A stretch of DNA of 64,000 bases from the NCBI GenBank assembly GCA_037039925.1, contig JAXRKP010001178.1, forward strand, positions 7,501 through 71,500. Reading direction: 5' to 3'. The DNA comes from Doris montereyensis (taxonomy: Eukaryota; Mollusca; Gastropoda; Nudibranchia; Dorididae). This document shows positions 1-12,070 of the stretch, in pieces. Positions within the stretch are counted from its first letter, which is position 1; each line of letters opens with the position of its first letter. The notes below the pieces were generated by a model. That model saw nothing but the letters and a program-made list of their open reading frames with translations. It was not told the origin of the DNA and did not search any database. Made by a program: the position numbers and the translations under genes.

Positions 1-435
1 ATTATTTTCCGTCGGAATTTCCATTGTGCTCGGAAGATGATATGCAGTTAACTCTGCATTCATCATGTGACTCAGGTGTGAATGAGTACCCAGCTGTAAG
101 CAGAGAAGAATCCTGTCTGAATTTTCGTATAAAGCGTCTAACAGGCAGCTGTAATGTAGTATGTTCCTTAATGAGCTGAAAAAGACTTTATTAATGAAAT
201 GACGTGCCGGGAAATGTGGTGTAAAGGTGGTGACTCTACATCGAAGGGGGATAAGGCTAAAAATTCACCTTTATCGTTATTATAGTTAATCTGGAGTCAT
301 GAATAACTTCAACCGCACAACATTCAGGTTCCATGCCATTAGTCTTTGGACAACAAATAAAATCATGTTTTAAGTGGGGTAAAAAAACATTTTTTCTTGC
401 ACACCCGAGTCCCCTAATACGAATACAATATAGTC
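1..435. repeat. Dispersed repeat copy A and flank
   Basis: No gene is seen here. Bases about 80-230 (GAGTACCCAGCT, then CTAACAGGCAGCT, then GACGTGCCGG) match bases about 4360-4490 in order and spacing with many substitutions. This is therefore one of two copies of an interspersed repeat, possibly a SINE or the end of a larger element. The repeat has no readable frame. The rest is AT-rich and unassigned. Confidence 0.5.
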
Positions 436-512
436 ATGGGGTGTATACCAGTGTCAACCTTTCGAATGAAACTTAAACAAGACGAGCGTCTGGTATTGAT
501 AAATAGCTCTAA

Positions 513-2256
513 AAAAGAGAAGAGCTATCCAGGTAGATGTGAAGAGATTCTCCTAAGGACATTGGGGTCATGCCATAAAAAAGAGAAGAGCTATCCAGAT
601 AGATGTGTAGAGATTCTCCTAAGGACATTGGGGTCATGCCATAAAAAAGAGAAGAGCTATCCAGGTAGATGTGTAGAGATTCTCCTAAAGACATTGGGGT
701 CACGCCATAAAAAAAAAGAGAAGAGCTATCCAGGTAGATGTGTAGAGATTCTCCTAAGGACATTGGGGTCATGCCAATGCCATAAAAAAGAGAAAAGCTA
801 TCCAGGTAGATGTGTAGAGATTCTCCTAAGGACATTGGGGTCACACCATAAAAAAGAGAAGAGCTATTCAGGTAGATGTGTAGAGATTCTCTTAAGGACA
901 TTGGGGTCACGCCATAAAAAAGAGAAGAGCTATCCAGGTAGATGTGTAGAGATTCTCCTAATGACATTGGGGTCACGCCATAAAGAAGAGAAGAGCTATC
1001 CAGGTAGATGTGTAGAGATTTTCCTAAGGACATTGGGGTCATGTCATAAAAAAGAGAAGAGCTATCCAGGTAGATGTGTAGAGATTCTCCTAAGAACATT
1101 GGGGCCATGCCATGAAAAAAGAAGAGCTATCCAGGTAGTTGTGTAGAGATTCTCCTAAGGACATCGGGGTCATGCCATAAAAAAGAGAAAAGCTATCCAG
1201 GTAGATTTGTAGAGATTTTCCTAAGGACATTGGGGTCATGCCATAAAAAAAGAGAAGAGCTATCCAGGTAGATTTGTAGAAATTCTCTAAGGACATTGAG
1301 GTCATGCCAGAAAAAAAGAAGAGCTATCCAGGTAGATGTGTAGAGATTCTCTAAAAACATTGGGGTGATGCCATAAAAAAGTAGAAGAGCTATCCATGTA
1401 GATGTGTAGAGATTCTCCTAAGGACATTGGGGTCATGCCATAAAAAAAGAGAAGGGCTATCCAGGTAGATGTGTAGAGATTCTCCTAAGGACATTGTGGT
1501 CATGCCATAAAGAAGAGAAGAGCTATCCAGGTAGATGTGTAGAGATTCTCTAAGGATATTGGGGTCATGCCATAGAAAAGAGACTATCAGGTAGATGTGT
1601 AGAGATTCTCCTAAGGACATTGGGATCATGCCATAAAAAAGAGAAGAGCTATCCAGGTAGATGTGTAGAGATTCTCCTAAGGACATTAGGTCATGCCATA
1701 AAAAGGAGAAGAGCTATCCAAGTAGATGTGTAGAGATTCTCAAGGACATTGGGGTCATGCCATAAAAAAAAGAGAAGAGCTATCCAGGTAGATGTGTAGA
1801 GATTCTCTAAGGACATTGGGGTCACGCCATATAAAAAGAGAAGAGCTATCCAGGTAGATGTGAAGAGATTCTCCTAAGGACATTGGGGTCATGCCATAAA
1901 AAAAAAGAGAAGGGCTATCCAGGTAGATGTGTAGAGATTCTCCTAAGGACATTGGGGTCATGCCATAAAAAAAGAAGAGCTATCCAGGTATATGTGTAGA
2001 TATTCTCCTAAGGACATTGGGGTCATGCCATAAAAAGAGAAGAGCTATCCAGGTATATGTGTAGAGATTCTCCTAAGGACATTGGGGTCACGCCATTGCC
2101 ATAAAAAAGAGAAGAGCTATCCAGGTATATGTGTAGAGATTCTCCTAAGGACATTGGTGTCACGCCAATGCCATAAAAAAAGAGAAGAGCTGTCCAGGTA
2201 GGTGTGTAGAGATTCTCCTAAGGACATTGGGGTCACACCATTGACATAAAAAAGTG
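513..2256. repeat. 66-bp minisatellite, about 26 copies
   Basis: The unit reads roughly AAAAAAGAGAAGAGCTATCC, AGGTAGATGTGTAGAGATTC, TCCTAAGGACATTGGGGTCA, TGCCAT, and repeats head to tail. Units differ by point changes and by indels in the A-run. Because 66 is 22 codons, one frame stays open on the plus strand to 1146 (22-residue repeat containing KSYPGRC and ILLRTLGS), and frames are also open on the minus strand. Indels break every frame within a few units to about ten, so I read it as a noncoding satellite. Confidence 0.9.
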
Positions 2257-3106
2257 TAATAAATGTCAGTGTATAATCAAATTTTAAAAACAATCAAGCA
2301 CACTTAGAGTTCTTCAGGTGTTGGTTTTATTTTGTTTATGAGGAAGAGAAATGTTGGGTGTCTTTGATATGATAAAGAAATAAAATTATTATATGTTTGT
2401 TTATTTAATTTAAATCTATCTCATCCACCATATGCGAAGATCTCATGATAAATTTAGAGATAATAACAAGATGAAAGATAAGTGAACGAGTAAAAGGAAA
2501 GAAGAAGGACCTAGCAGTCACAGTAGCAACCGCCAACAACCCATAACATATCATAGACACTTCATTATGTAGATGTAGGTCAAAATAGTCTTTCCAGACA
2601 GATAGACATTTTTTCTCCCCCATGCTGATACATGAACCCATATTTTAGCAGGAGCAGACTCTACCAGAGTTTTAAGCCTGTCACATGGGTTTTTTTTTTC
2701 TCTCTTTTTTTTAGACCTGCAGGCGGACGGGATGAGGAAGCAAAAACATCATTATATCAACTCATTTTATTTTGGCTTTATTTATATTATTATACATTAC
2801 ATTCGGTAATCTCAAATTCGTGTCCATCGTCAAAACTGGGCTTTTGTGGCGGCCTTGAAACCTGCTCGTCTGTGGTGCGGCAGTACGACGGGCTCTGCTG
2901 GTAGGTCTTACTTATTTCTTTTACTTCTTTTTTTACATTTATCTCTCATTTTCCTGTTTCCTCTTAATTCACCCTGAGATCATCGCAATGGTGGACGGTG
3001 TCAATACCAAAGAAAGAAAGAAACAAACAAACAAACAAGCAAACAAAGCGGCGGTATAAAATCCAACCATACACATGCATATTTGTGTATGTATTGAGAG
3101 GTGTCG
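2257..3106. other. Unassigned spacer
   Basis: AT-rich sequence without a recognisable gene. It contains a T-run near 2690-2712 and a short AAAC/AAAG microsatellite at about 3010-3045. The open frames in it (2405-2641 minus, 2632-2904 plus) show no domain or motif. Confidence 0.6.
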
Positions 3107-4014
3107 CAGCGAAACTGTAATGTTGTAAGTTTGTAATCACGACGACACTGGTTTCAAACTGTAGTGTTGTGAGTTTGTAATCACGACGACACTGGTTCAA
3201 ACTGTAGTGTTGTGAGTTTTAATCACGACGACACTGGTTCAAACTGTAGTGTTGTGAGTTTGTAATCACGACGACACTGGTTCAAACTGTAGTGTTGTGA
3301 GTTTGTAATCACGACGACACTGGTTCAAACTGTAGTGTTGTGAGTTTGTAATCACGACGACACTGGTTTATCAAACTGTAGTGTTGTGAGTTTGTAATCA
3401 TGACGTGTTCTGACGTTGGTTTCAAACTGTAGTGTTGTGAGTTTGTAATCATGACGACACCCTTGGTTTCAAACTGTAGTGTTGTGAGTTTGTAATCACG
3501 ACGACACTGGTTCAAACTGTAGTGTTGTGCTGTAATCATGAGACAGTGGTTCAATCTGTAGTGTTGTGAGTTTGTAATCATGACGACACTGATTTCAAAC
3601 TGTAGTGTTGTGAGTTTGTAATCACGACGACACTGATTTCAAACTGTAGTGTTGTGAGTTTGTAATCATGACGACACTGGTTTCAAACTGTAGTGTTGTG
3701 AGTTTGTAATCATGACGACACTGGTTTCAAACTGTAGTGTTGTGAGTTTGTAATCTGACGACACTGGTTTCAAACTGTAGTGTTGTGAGTTTGTAATCAT
3801 GACGACACTGGTTTCAAACTGTAGTGTTGTGAGTTTGTAATCACGACGACACTGATTTCAAACTGTAGTGTTGTGAGTTTGTTGACGACACTTTTTCAAA
3901 CTGTAGTGTTGTGAGTTTGTAATCTGACGACACTGGTTTGTTGTGAGTTTGTAGTGTTGTGAGTTTGTAATCATGACGACACTGGTTTCAAACTGTAGTG
4001 TTGTGAGTTTGTAA
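3107..4014. repeat. 44-bp minisatellite, about 20 copies
   Basis: The unit is TGTAGTGTTGTGAGTTTGTA, ATCAYGACGACACTGGTTTC, AAAC. Most units are close to identical, and a few are shortened (around 3525-3545 and 3880-3950). The period is not a multiple of three and no frame is conserved. Confidence 0.9.
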
Positions 4015-4330
4015 GGCGATCTCGGGGATTATTGGTAGGATTTTTAGTTTTGCTCACCGACTGCTTTGTAAACAGCCAAGGGATCTTTAGCGTGCACAGA
4101 GTGTTGTGATCTGCACACGAGGTCTCTTTTTTATCGTTCATTTCCGATGGGATTAGGGGTTGATCCACCTACCTAGGACAGGGAAGCGGGGGGGGGGGGG
4201 GGGGTGTTACTCAAAATAAAATCGAGAAAATTTTACAACCGTAGGTGGAGCTTCAACTCACAGCCTTTGGTTTGATAGGCCGACACCTTACCTCTGGACT
4301 ACCAAGTGCCCCTCTGTTAGGAAGGCAGTT
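4015..4330. repeat. Dispersed repeat family with 17-G tract
   Basis: Bases 4130-4240 (CCGATGGGATTAGG, then CCACCTACCTAGGACAG, a G17 tract at 4188-4204, then CAAAATAAAATCGAGAAA) resemble 5535-5630 (CCAATAGGACTATG, CCATCTACCTGGACTAAG, CAGAATAAACACGAAA). The tail GATAGGCCGACACCTTACCT, then GGACTACCAAGTGCCCCT, looks like the conserved end of an invertebrate interspersed repeat. It is not coding. Confidence 0.5.
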
Positions 4331-5000
4331 CACTCTACTTTCCTCCTCGACTCAAGTGTTAATTAGTACCCAGCTATAGGTAGAGACAAATCTTGTCAGC
4401 ATGCTAGTTCGAAACGCCTAACAGGCTGCTAATTTTGTAAGCTCCTCAGGGAATTGCCTGGCAGAATTTTGAATGAACTGGCGTGCCGGTGGGGGCGGGG
4501 ATAAACGATGTACAGTCGGTGAGCTTGCACTTGAGTTCAAACACAGACTTTACCATCGTTATCTTTCATGTCTTGCAGGTAAGGATATAACGTAATACTG
4601 AAATCGCGACTGCTATTCTATCTAAAACTACAACTGTGGTGTCTTTGTGTCTTTTATATTTGTTTGTCCAAAACATCAGCTGTGAAAGTCCACTCTTTCA
4701 CGGCATGCTATTGTAAGGTGGTTGCCGTAACTATATGGAAAGGAGTAATTTGACTCATTGCTGGTAGATGGTGTTCCCGTCCTTCTTTAGTACCGGTATC
4801 TTTCCAACCGATACAAATACAACACCAAATTGAATATTATTTGAGATTGTTTTATTGTTTTTAATCAACGTTGTTGTGAAAACACCAAGCTTCAAACTAC
4901 AAAGTTAAATTCTTCAAATCAAAGTAATGTTCATCTTTTGTGTCAATTGATTACCTTAAATATAATGTACATCGATACTATCATCATTATCATAATATGC
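4331..5000. repeat. Dispersed repeat copy B and spacer
   Basis: About 4360-4490 is the second copy of the repeat seen at 80-230 (AGTACCCAGCTATAGG, CTAACAGGCTGCTAATTTTG, GGCGTGCCGG). From 4500 to 5000 I see only AT-rich DNA with no supported gene. Confidence 0.45.
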
Positions 5001-5029
5001 ACATATAATATTTATCCGTTGCAGCAGTA

Positions 5030-5480
5030 ATCACAACCACCACAATCATAATCATCACCAGTATCATCATTATCATCATCATCATCATCACTATCAATTC
5101 ATCATCATCACCATCATCGTTTTCACCATCATCATCATTATCATCATGATATCTTCTTCTTCTTCTTCTTCTTCTTCTTCTTCTTCTTCTTCTTCTTCTT
5201 CTTCTTTTTCTTCTTCTTCTTCTTCTTCTTCTTCTTCTTCTTCTTCTTCTTCTTCTTCTTCTTCTTCTTCTTCTTCTTCTTCTTCTTCTTCTTCTTCTTC
5301 TGCTTCTTCTTCATCTTCGTCATCATCATCCTCATCATCCTATCCTCCTATCATCCTCATCATCCACCACCACCACCATCAACATCGTCATCATCGATGG
5401 TTATCATCATCATGATCCTCATCATCATCATCTTCATCATCCTCATCATCATCACCACCACCACTATCACTACCACCACC
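5030..5480. repeat. ATC/TTC trinucleotide microsatellite
   Basis: An imperfect (ATC)n tract flanks a long, nearly pure (TTC)n run at about 5152-5310. The poly-Ser, poly-Lys and poly-Ile/Val open frames on the two strands are products of the trinucleotide repeat. The long polypyrimidine run could form triplex DNA. Confidence 0.95.
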
Positions 5481-5760
5481 ATCATCACCCAGTCAAGAGA
5501 TTTTAAAGTGAACGTAGACATCTCGTTTGTATCATCCATCTCCAATAGGACTATGTGTCTATCCATCTACCTGGACTAAGGCAACGAGTTTCACCAGAAT
5601 AAACACGAAATATTGTTTAACCTGTCCGAGTGGAACCCCCGACCTTTTCGTAGGTTTTGGCTACAATACTCACCCCCCATTTCCCCCTGCCCAAATCCAA
5701 AATAGCCCAAACAACACATACCCAATATCCCAAAGTAAACACAACCTCAGCTAACCAATC
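5481..5760. repeat. Fragment of the 4015-4330 repeat family
   Basis: About 5500-5650 matches 4090-4290 in motif order, including GAACCCCCGACC where the other copy has CTTCAACTCACAGCC. No gene is seen. Confidence 0.45.
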
Positions 5761-5920
5761 GCAATATAGAGTGTCCCCGACCCTGAAGCAATACAAGACA
5801 AGAATAAAAAGTTTTGACTATGGACTTCTCTAAGGGACATCAATCAGTAATCTGATAGTACGCAAAATGTAGCCGATTACCTCCCCTACAAAGAATGAAG
5901 CTCGTCATCGTTCGGTTGTT

Positions 5921-6670
<750 letters not shown>

Positions 6671-7540
6671 ATTTTATTAAAAGATCAGAATTAATAATGA
6701 TATTAATAAGTCGAAATTCGAATGGACACCGCGTCTGTAGCACATTAGACTGGGAGCACTACAAGATAGGCTAGCGTGTTAAACCACGATTAACAAATCT
6801 ACATCTAGACTATTATATAGTGGAGTAGGCTAGGCGGCCCGCGCTAACTGCGAGCGGCGTTGATGTTTGTAAGTAAATCACAATGTAAGAGTGCAACGTT
6901 GTCTGGATTTGCCACAGACTTGGCTGAGCCTAGTGTAGATCGAGATCTAGGTCCTACTGGATTCTGGATCCATCTCTAGATCTATCTAGGTTTAGACCTC
7001 TAGTAGTAGATCTATTGCAAGAAAAGTTATTTCCGATAAATGACATTTGACAATGAGCAATAGGAATCCCGAAAACAACAGTTGTCATCTTCGTCAGATG
7101 AGGAACAGGAACAGACAAAAGAGGTAGATTAGTTCTAGATCTAGATCTAGATCTAGATCTAAATATTAAATTATAAAATAAAATAGAGCTATAAAATATG
7201 TAGATCTATAAGTTGTAGAAATGTAGATCAAGACTAAGGAGGGCGCTATTTAGGTTAGTATTTAGTATTTTTATAGATCTCTAGTTCTAGGGCTTGATCT
7301 AGATCTCTATTTAATTAGGCCTATATTACCCTGATAAGGCTATGACCATTAAACGCCGATTTGTCGCACTCTGTTCAATATTACACCCGGGGTTACCGTT
7401 TGCCTGATATAAACCTCTCTCTCAGTGCAATGCCCGGCATGTTGCCGGGAAGGGGAGGACGGGTCAAAGAGAGGATTGAATATTCCTCCTTGTTACCCTC
7501 TTGAATCTTACTGTCTTACGTTCATCCCCTTCTAATCCTC
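6671..7540. other. Unassigned spacer with CTAGATCT repeats
   Basis: No gene is supported. Hexamer AGATCT runs occur at about 7130-7160, with scattered single copies from 6930 on. The same hexamer recurs at 8380, 32505-32735, 33188-33212, 36525-36545, 53800-54030 and 63720-63810. Confidence 0.6.
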
Positions 7541-7551
7541 TTTTAAAGTAA

Positions 7552-8343
7552 GGATGATGCTATTTTCACCGTGCGGTGATAATAGTTTGGTGGCTATTTT
7601 TGTATGCGGTGATAATAGATGGGTATGCTATTTTCACCGTACGGTGAGTGAAGTTTGGTAGGGTGTTTTCACCGAACTGTCACAGTATTATATTATGTTG
7701 CCTAGATGTTTTAGACCCTTATATAACTTATAATACCTAAATTTTACATGTTGGTGATATTTGCCTTTTTATGTGTTTTACTTTTAAAATGCTGTTATTG
7801 TTTTACTTCTTATATTTTATACGAATTATAGTGGAGGAATGAAAAGAAAACAGAAGCATGAGAGGAGTAGAGAGGGATTAACAGTTGTCAAGTGCAAACG
7901 AAGAGGTGTATGTGTGTGTGATGTATGCGTGTATGTATGTATTGTATTGTATGCCAATCAACTTTAGAAAATAGTAAAATTCCTTTTAACGCGTAAAAGA
8001 CTTTGGGGTGTTCATTGATTCAGATCTTTCCTTTAGAAGTCAAGTAAATAACATCATCAGAAAAATGTATATGATTTTGAACAGATTTTATAAAATACGA
8101 CACTTATGGTCTAAAAAGTATCCATCCTCTAGTGAATTCTCTTGTCTTCTCAAATCTTGACTATTGCAATGCACTTTTGGCCAATATTTCAAAAGATACA
8201 ATGAAGTCCCTCCAGTCACAGTTTCTTTCCCGGCTTCTGATTGGCTGATACATACGGTGAAAATAGCCTACCAAACTATTATCACCGTACGGTGATAATA
8301 GCCTGGTATGATATTTCACCGCACAGTGAAAATAGTCACTCCG
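7552..8343. mobile_element. Non-autonomous inverted-repeat element, 11-bp TSD
   Basis: The sequence TTTTAAAGTAA occurs at 7541-7551 and again, in the same orientation, at 8344-8354. The 792 bases between begin GGATGATGCTATTTTCACCG and, read inward from the right end, CGGAGTGACTATTTTCACTG, so the ends are inverted repeats. Each arm of roughly 100-140 bases holds several palindromic modules around CACCGTACGGTG; the one at 8276-8301 is a perfect 26-base palindrome. An 11-bp duplication is longer than the 8 bp of hAT and P elements and falls in the 9-11 bp range known for Mutator-like elements, so a MULE-type or foldback element is my best guess. The interior has no transposase but carries a LINE fragment. 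Confidence 0.7.
7991..8247 (+). pseudogene. LINE reverse transcriptase fragment
   Basis: Translation gives VKDFGVFIDSDLSF and QVNNIIRKMYMILNRFYKIR. After a frame change near 8115 it continues HPLVNSLVFSNLDYCNALLA and ends shortly after at a stop. This is the conserved region downstream of the polymerase core in CR1/L2-type LINEs (the DLGV..D and LDYCN blocks). It lies wholly inside the inverted-repeat element and stops at its right arm. It is a dead fragment of about 85 codons without the catalytic FADD box. Confidence 0.8.
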
Positions 8344-8354
8344 TTTTAAAGTAA

Positions 8355-9817
8355 TGCTCTCTGATTGGTTAACTATTTAGATCTAGATCTCGTAAACAGG
8401 AAAATGGATGCGTGTGTTTGCGATTCATTTTGTTTAGATGATACTTACATCAGCGCGCAAGGTTGCCTTAGCCTAAAATGGCTTTCAATGGAAATGTGAT
8501 TTTATGATATCTAAGGATGCTTTGATATATATATGATATATGTGTTATATTTACTTCTCATTGAATTCCCCTCTCAATTCCTCCTATACTTGTGCGGCGT
8601 GTTTACATTGACGCGCACCGCTGCGTTCCACCTCTTATGTCACTCATTGCTAGGCCAAATCGTTATGCAATGTTCCTGAAAGCCAAACAAAACTGATGTT
8701 GCGACATTGGCGATTAGTCGTCACTGCATGGGTTTGCAGTGCCATCTTCTCAGTCAGTGACTGTTTTATCTACCCTCGCCTGCAAAATATTTTTTATTTT
8801 TAAAAACATACGTCATATGGACATTTTTCTGCTATAAACTTGTAATATATGATCGTTCTACCTGAATATTCAAGAACAAAATCAACATTTTGACTTCCAC
8901 GTTAAAGCATCCTCATCTAAATCACGAATTTAATCAATGAAATCATCTTCATAAATAGCAGAGTCACTAATCGATCTAGACTTTATGTTTTCTTAGACTC
9001 GAGTAAAGAGGTTATGATCTAGAACTAGTACCAGAAACGCCAAGATTGGTGCTTGATTCACTTTCATTTTCAGTATTTTTTATTTAGTTTTCTCTTTCTT
9101 TTCTACTCTCTGGCACATAATCACTGTCGATATCACTGTTATCCTTATAAAAAATAGTTATTGAATCTCTAGAATTATCTTCTATCTGAAGAGATACCAT
9201 GATCATCATCAATTGCTTCAAATATGTTTCAACACAAACATTTTGAGTTTTTCAACACAAACATTTTGAGTTTTCAACGATTTATCCTTTACTTTTCCCG
9301 CTAGTAAATAAAGACTGCTAGGCATGAGTAATTGATATCATACCATATTAAAAGTGAAGGTAGGAAGATAGTTATATTTCAACGTGGGAGGGAACCAGAA
9401 CCGACACGCATCTGCTAATAGTAGAAAGAAGTTACGAGGCCGTCCTGGTCGGCTGTGGCAGGCAACAGTCTCGGCAATTTGACGATTTCAGTCGGTCATG
9501 ACAGTCAGCGAGTTAATAATATGTTTTACTGTTATATAATTGTGATGCACCTAGACCCCTCTGTTTGGGAGAGGCATATAATGGCGCAATTAAATTCATA
9601 TTCATTATATATTATATTATCATTATTATTGTTATTACTATCACCCTGCCATCAATTGAAACACATGCTCTTTCTGGGTTTTTCACTTGGAAAAGTGTTG
9701 CTGTGAACCTTTGCTTTGTAATGTTTAAATAAAAATGCATACATACATAATATCATTGTTATGATTGTAAAAAGAAGAAATTTCAGAATTTTATTTAAAA
9801 TTTCCAAACACTAACAG
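8355..9817. other. Unassigned spacer
   Basis: No gene is firmly supported. On the minus strand about 9000-9230 reads as an acidic, Ser/Asp-rich stretch (IDDDHGISSD, then DSDIDSDYVPES in a frame with one stop) that vaguely resembles the N-terminus of piggyBac transposases, but nothing downstream supports it. Around 9520-9760 is AT-rich sequence with ATT repeats. Confidence 0.4.
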
Positions 9818-10179
9818 TTGTCCAGCAAAAAAGACAGTCAGACAGGATTCAAAGGAAACAGAAAGAGACCAGCATTTCACCTCCCTCTCGTCAGAAAGTG
9901 TGGGATGCTATTCCTTCAGAAACTTCATCTTCAAGCGTTTTCTCCCGGAAAACAGTCAACAATTTTACTAAAGTGTAAGTTAAAGTTCATTGATTAATTC
10001 TGTCAATTGTTATCAAAGCCAAATTACATGTGTGTTATTAGTTGCCGAGATATTTATCACGCAGATAGATCTGTTATAAACTCACTAGAATATGACCATT
10101 ATAACTATAATTTAAGAAGAAGTCACATGCCGGGTGATACCAAGTACGATTATTAGATCGGGTCAGTAGTTGATACAGA

Positions 10180-10204
10180 GAGACAGAGAGACAGACAGAC
10201 AGAC
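10180..10204. repeat. GACA microsatellite
   Basis: A short AGACAGAGAGACAGACAGAC tract. It lies in the intron between exons A and B of the unknown gene. Confidence 0.85.
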
Positions 10205-10599
10205 AATGTAAATGTATTTGATACAGAGGTTGCCCAGCTGGCGTACATGGTACTATTCCAACTTTTTAATCATGCAGCCTATTCAAATTGAAGGTTTAGA
10301 TGAAGGAAAAATTCTACCAAAAAACCGGAAATAATGACATTTTCAATCATACACATCAGTTCAGGTAGAAAACTTCCTGCAATGAAAGCAATCTTGGGAT
10401 CATTTAGAACCTACATGTAAAATATGGTTACTTTTCATTGTCTGGAAACAGAACCTTTGCGAACAGGGAAGTGTTCAACTCATAATTATATAATAGATGG
10501 ATATATTACACATAATTTGACTTTTATATATTCATGGCTATAAAACTACTGAAATGAACACATATTCATTCACTCTCTTGGTTTTTTCTGCGTGTGTGT

Positions 10600-10745
10600 G
10601 TTGTGCACTCTCTCCTCTCTCTCTCCTTCTCTGTCTCTCTGTCTCTCTCTCTGTACCTCTCTTTATTTCTCTCTATTTGTGTACCGTATCTATATCTCAG
10701 TCTCTCTTTTTGTCTCTCTGTCTGTCTCTCTTTTCCCCCCCCTTC
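10600..10745. repeat. CT-rich microsatellite
   Basis: Imperfect (CT)n and TCTGTC repeats ending in a C-run at about 10735-10742. The two small open frames across it are artefacts. It lies between exons A and B of the unknown gene and just upstream of exon B. Confidence 0.85.
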
Positions 10746-11408
10746 TCTTGAACACTTTCTGTTCTAACATATAAGTCGTTTATTTTACTTTATTCAGCTA
10801 TTTATTGTCATGTTTTTACATACAGATATAATACATACAATTTTGATGATTATGAAGACACTAGTGATGATGAAGGAGAAAAGTTTGACATAGAGTCAAG
10901 TGAAAACTCAGATGACAACACAGCATCAAATAATAAGGTAACAACAACAAAAACGGAATATTTCATTTTGCTTTCTGTGCCGTTCCTGTGTTTTGCAAGC
11001 TGCTTAAATGATTTTGCCATGTAAAGGGAACGAAGATGACATAATACAAGAGAGAACGTTTATAAAGCCTTAAGAATGATTTCACCCTCCTTAAGACGGT
11101 CATGTTGTGAAATAAGGGAAAAAAGTGGAAGATTTGGCTTTTTTATGTCATGAACTCTCTTAGTCTTAGGTGCCCGCATTTAAAAGAAGTTATGGTATTA
11201 AAAGATCAAGAATGGCTCCAAAGCATATTCGAAAAATATTATTTATGTCAAATCTTCTCAACCCAATGATAGTCATTAACGAGGCTATTCACCTTGAACA
11301 GAACTAGATATTTGTGAATTGTGCAATTTAGTCAATGGCCGTGGTCATGGGGACAATTTAGGTGAATTTGACTCTAGCAAGAAGATTCAAAGATGTGGTC
11401 TCAGTTCA

Positions 11409-12070
11409 AGAACTTGTCTCAAAAGTAATAAATCTATGAGCAAAATAAATGTTTGTATTGAAGTGGAAAGGACTTGTCTCAAAAGCAATAAATCTATGAG
11501 CAATATAAACGTTTGTATTGACGTGGAAAGAACATGTCTCAAAAGTAATAAATCTATGAGCAAAATAAATGTTTGTATTGACGTGGAAAGAACATGTCTC
11601 AAAAGTAATAAATCTATGAGCAAAATAAATGTTTGTAACGTGGAAAGAACATGTCTCAAAAGTAATAAATCTATGAGCAAAATAAATGTTTGTATTGACG
11701 TGGAAAGAACATGTCTCAAAAGCAATAAATCTATGAGCAAAATAAATGTTTGTATTGAGCGTGGAAAGAACATGTCTCAAAAGCAATAAATCTATGAGCA
11801 AAATAAATGTTTGTATTGACGTGGAAAGAACATGTCTCAAAAGTAATAAATCTATGAGCAAAATAAATGTTTGTATTGACGTGGAAAGAACATGTCTCAA
11901 AAGCAATAAATCTATGAGCAAAATAAATGTTTGTATTGACGTGGAAGAACATGTCTCAAAAGCAATAAATCTATGAGCAAAATAAATGTTTGTATTGACG
12001 TGGAAAGAACATGTCTCAAAAGCAATAAATCTATGAACAAAATAAATGTTTTTATTTGAAGTGGAAAGAA
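11409..12070. repeat. 60-bp minisatellite, 11 copies, intronic
   Basis: The unit is GAACATGTCTCAAAAGTAAT, AAATCTATGAGCAAAATAAA, TGTTTGTATTGACGTGGAAA. Units are highly alike; one is short (about 11635) and one gains a base (11758). The 60-base period equals 20 codons, so one plus-strand frame is open over seven units (peptide CLKSNKSMSKINVC), and minus frames are open too. It lies between exons B and C of the unknown gene, so it is probably an intronic satellite. Confidence 0.92.

Noticed and set aside
436..1146. 22-residue repeat protein
   Set aside because: Frames are open on both strands and broken by indels in most units; no start context, domain or exon edge supports a gene.
513..4014. 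Possible CRISPR array
   Set aside because: The units are contiguous tandem repeats without unique spacers, and the DNA is eukaryotic.
5144..5415. Poly-Ser and poly-Lys open frames
   Set aside because: They are the translation of a (TTC)n microsatellite on both strands.
9000..9230. Possible piggyBac N-terminus on the minus strand
   Set aside because: Only an acidic stretch resembling DSDxDYVPES with a stop; no catalytic domain follows on that strand.
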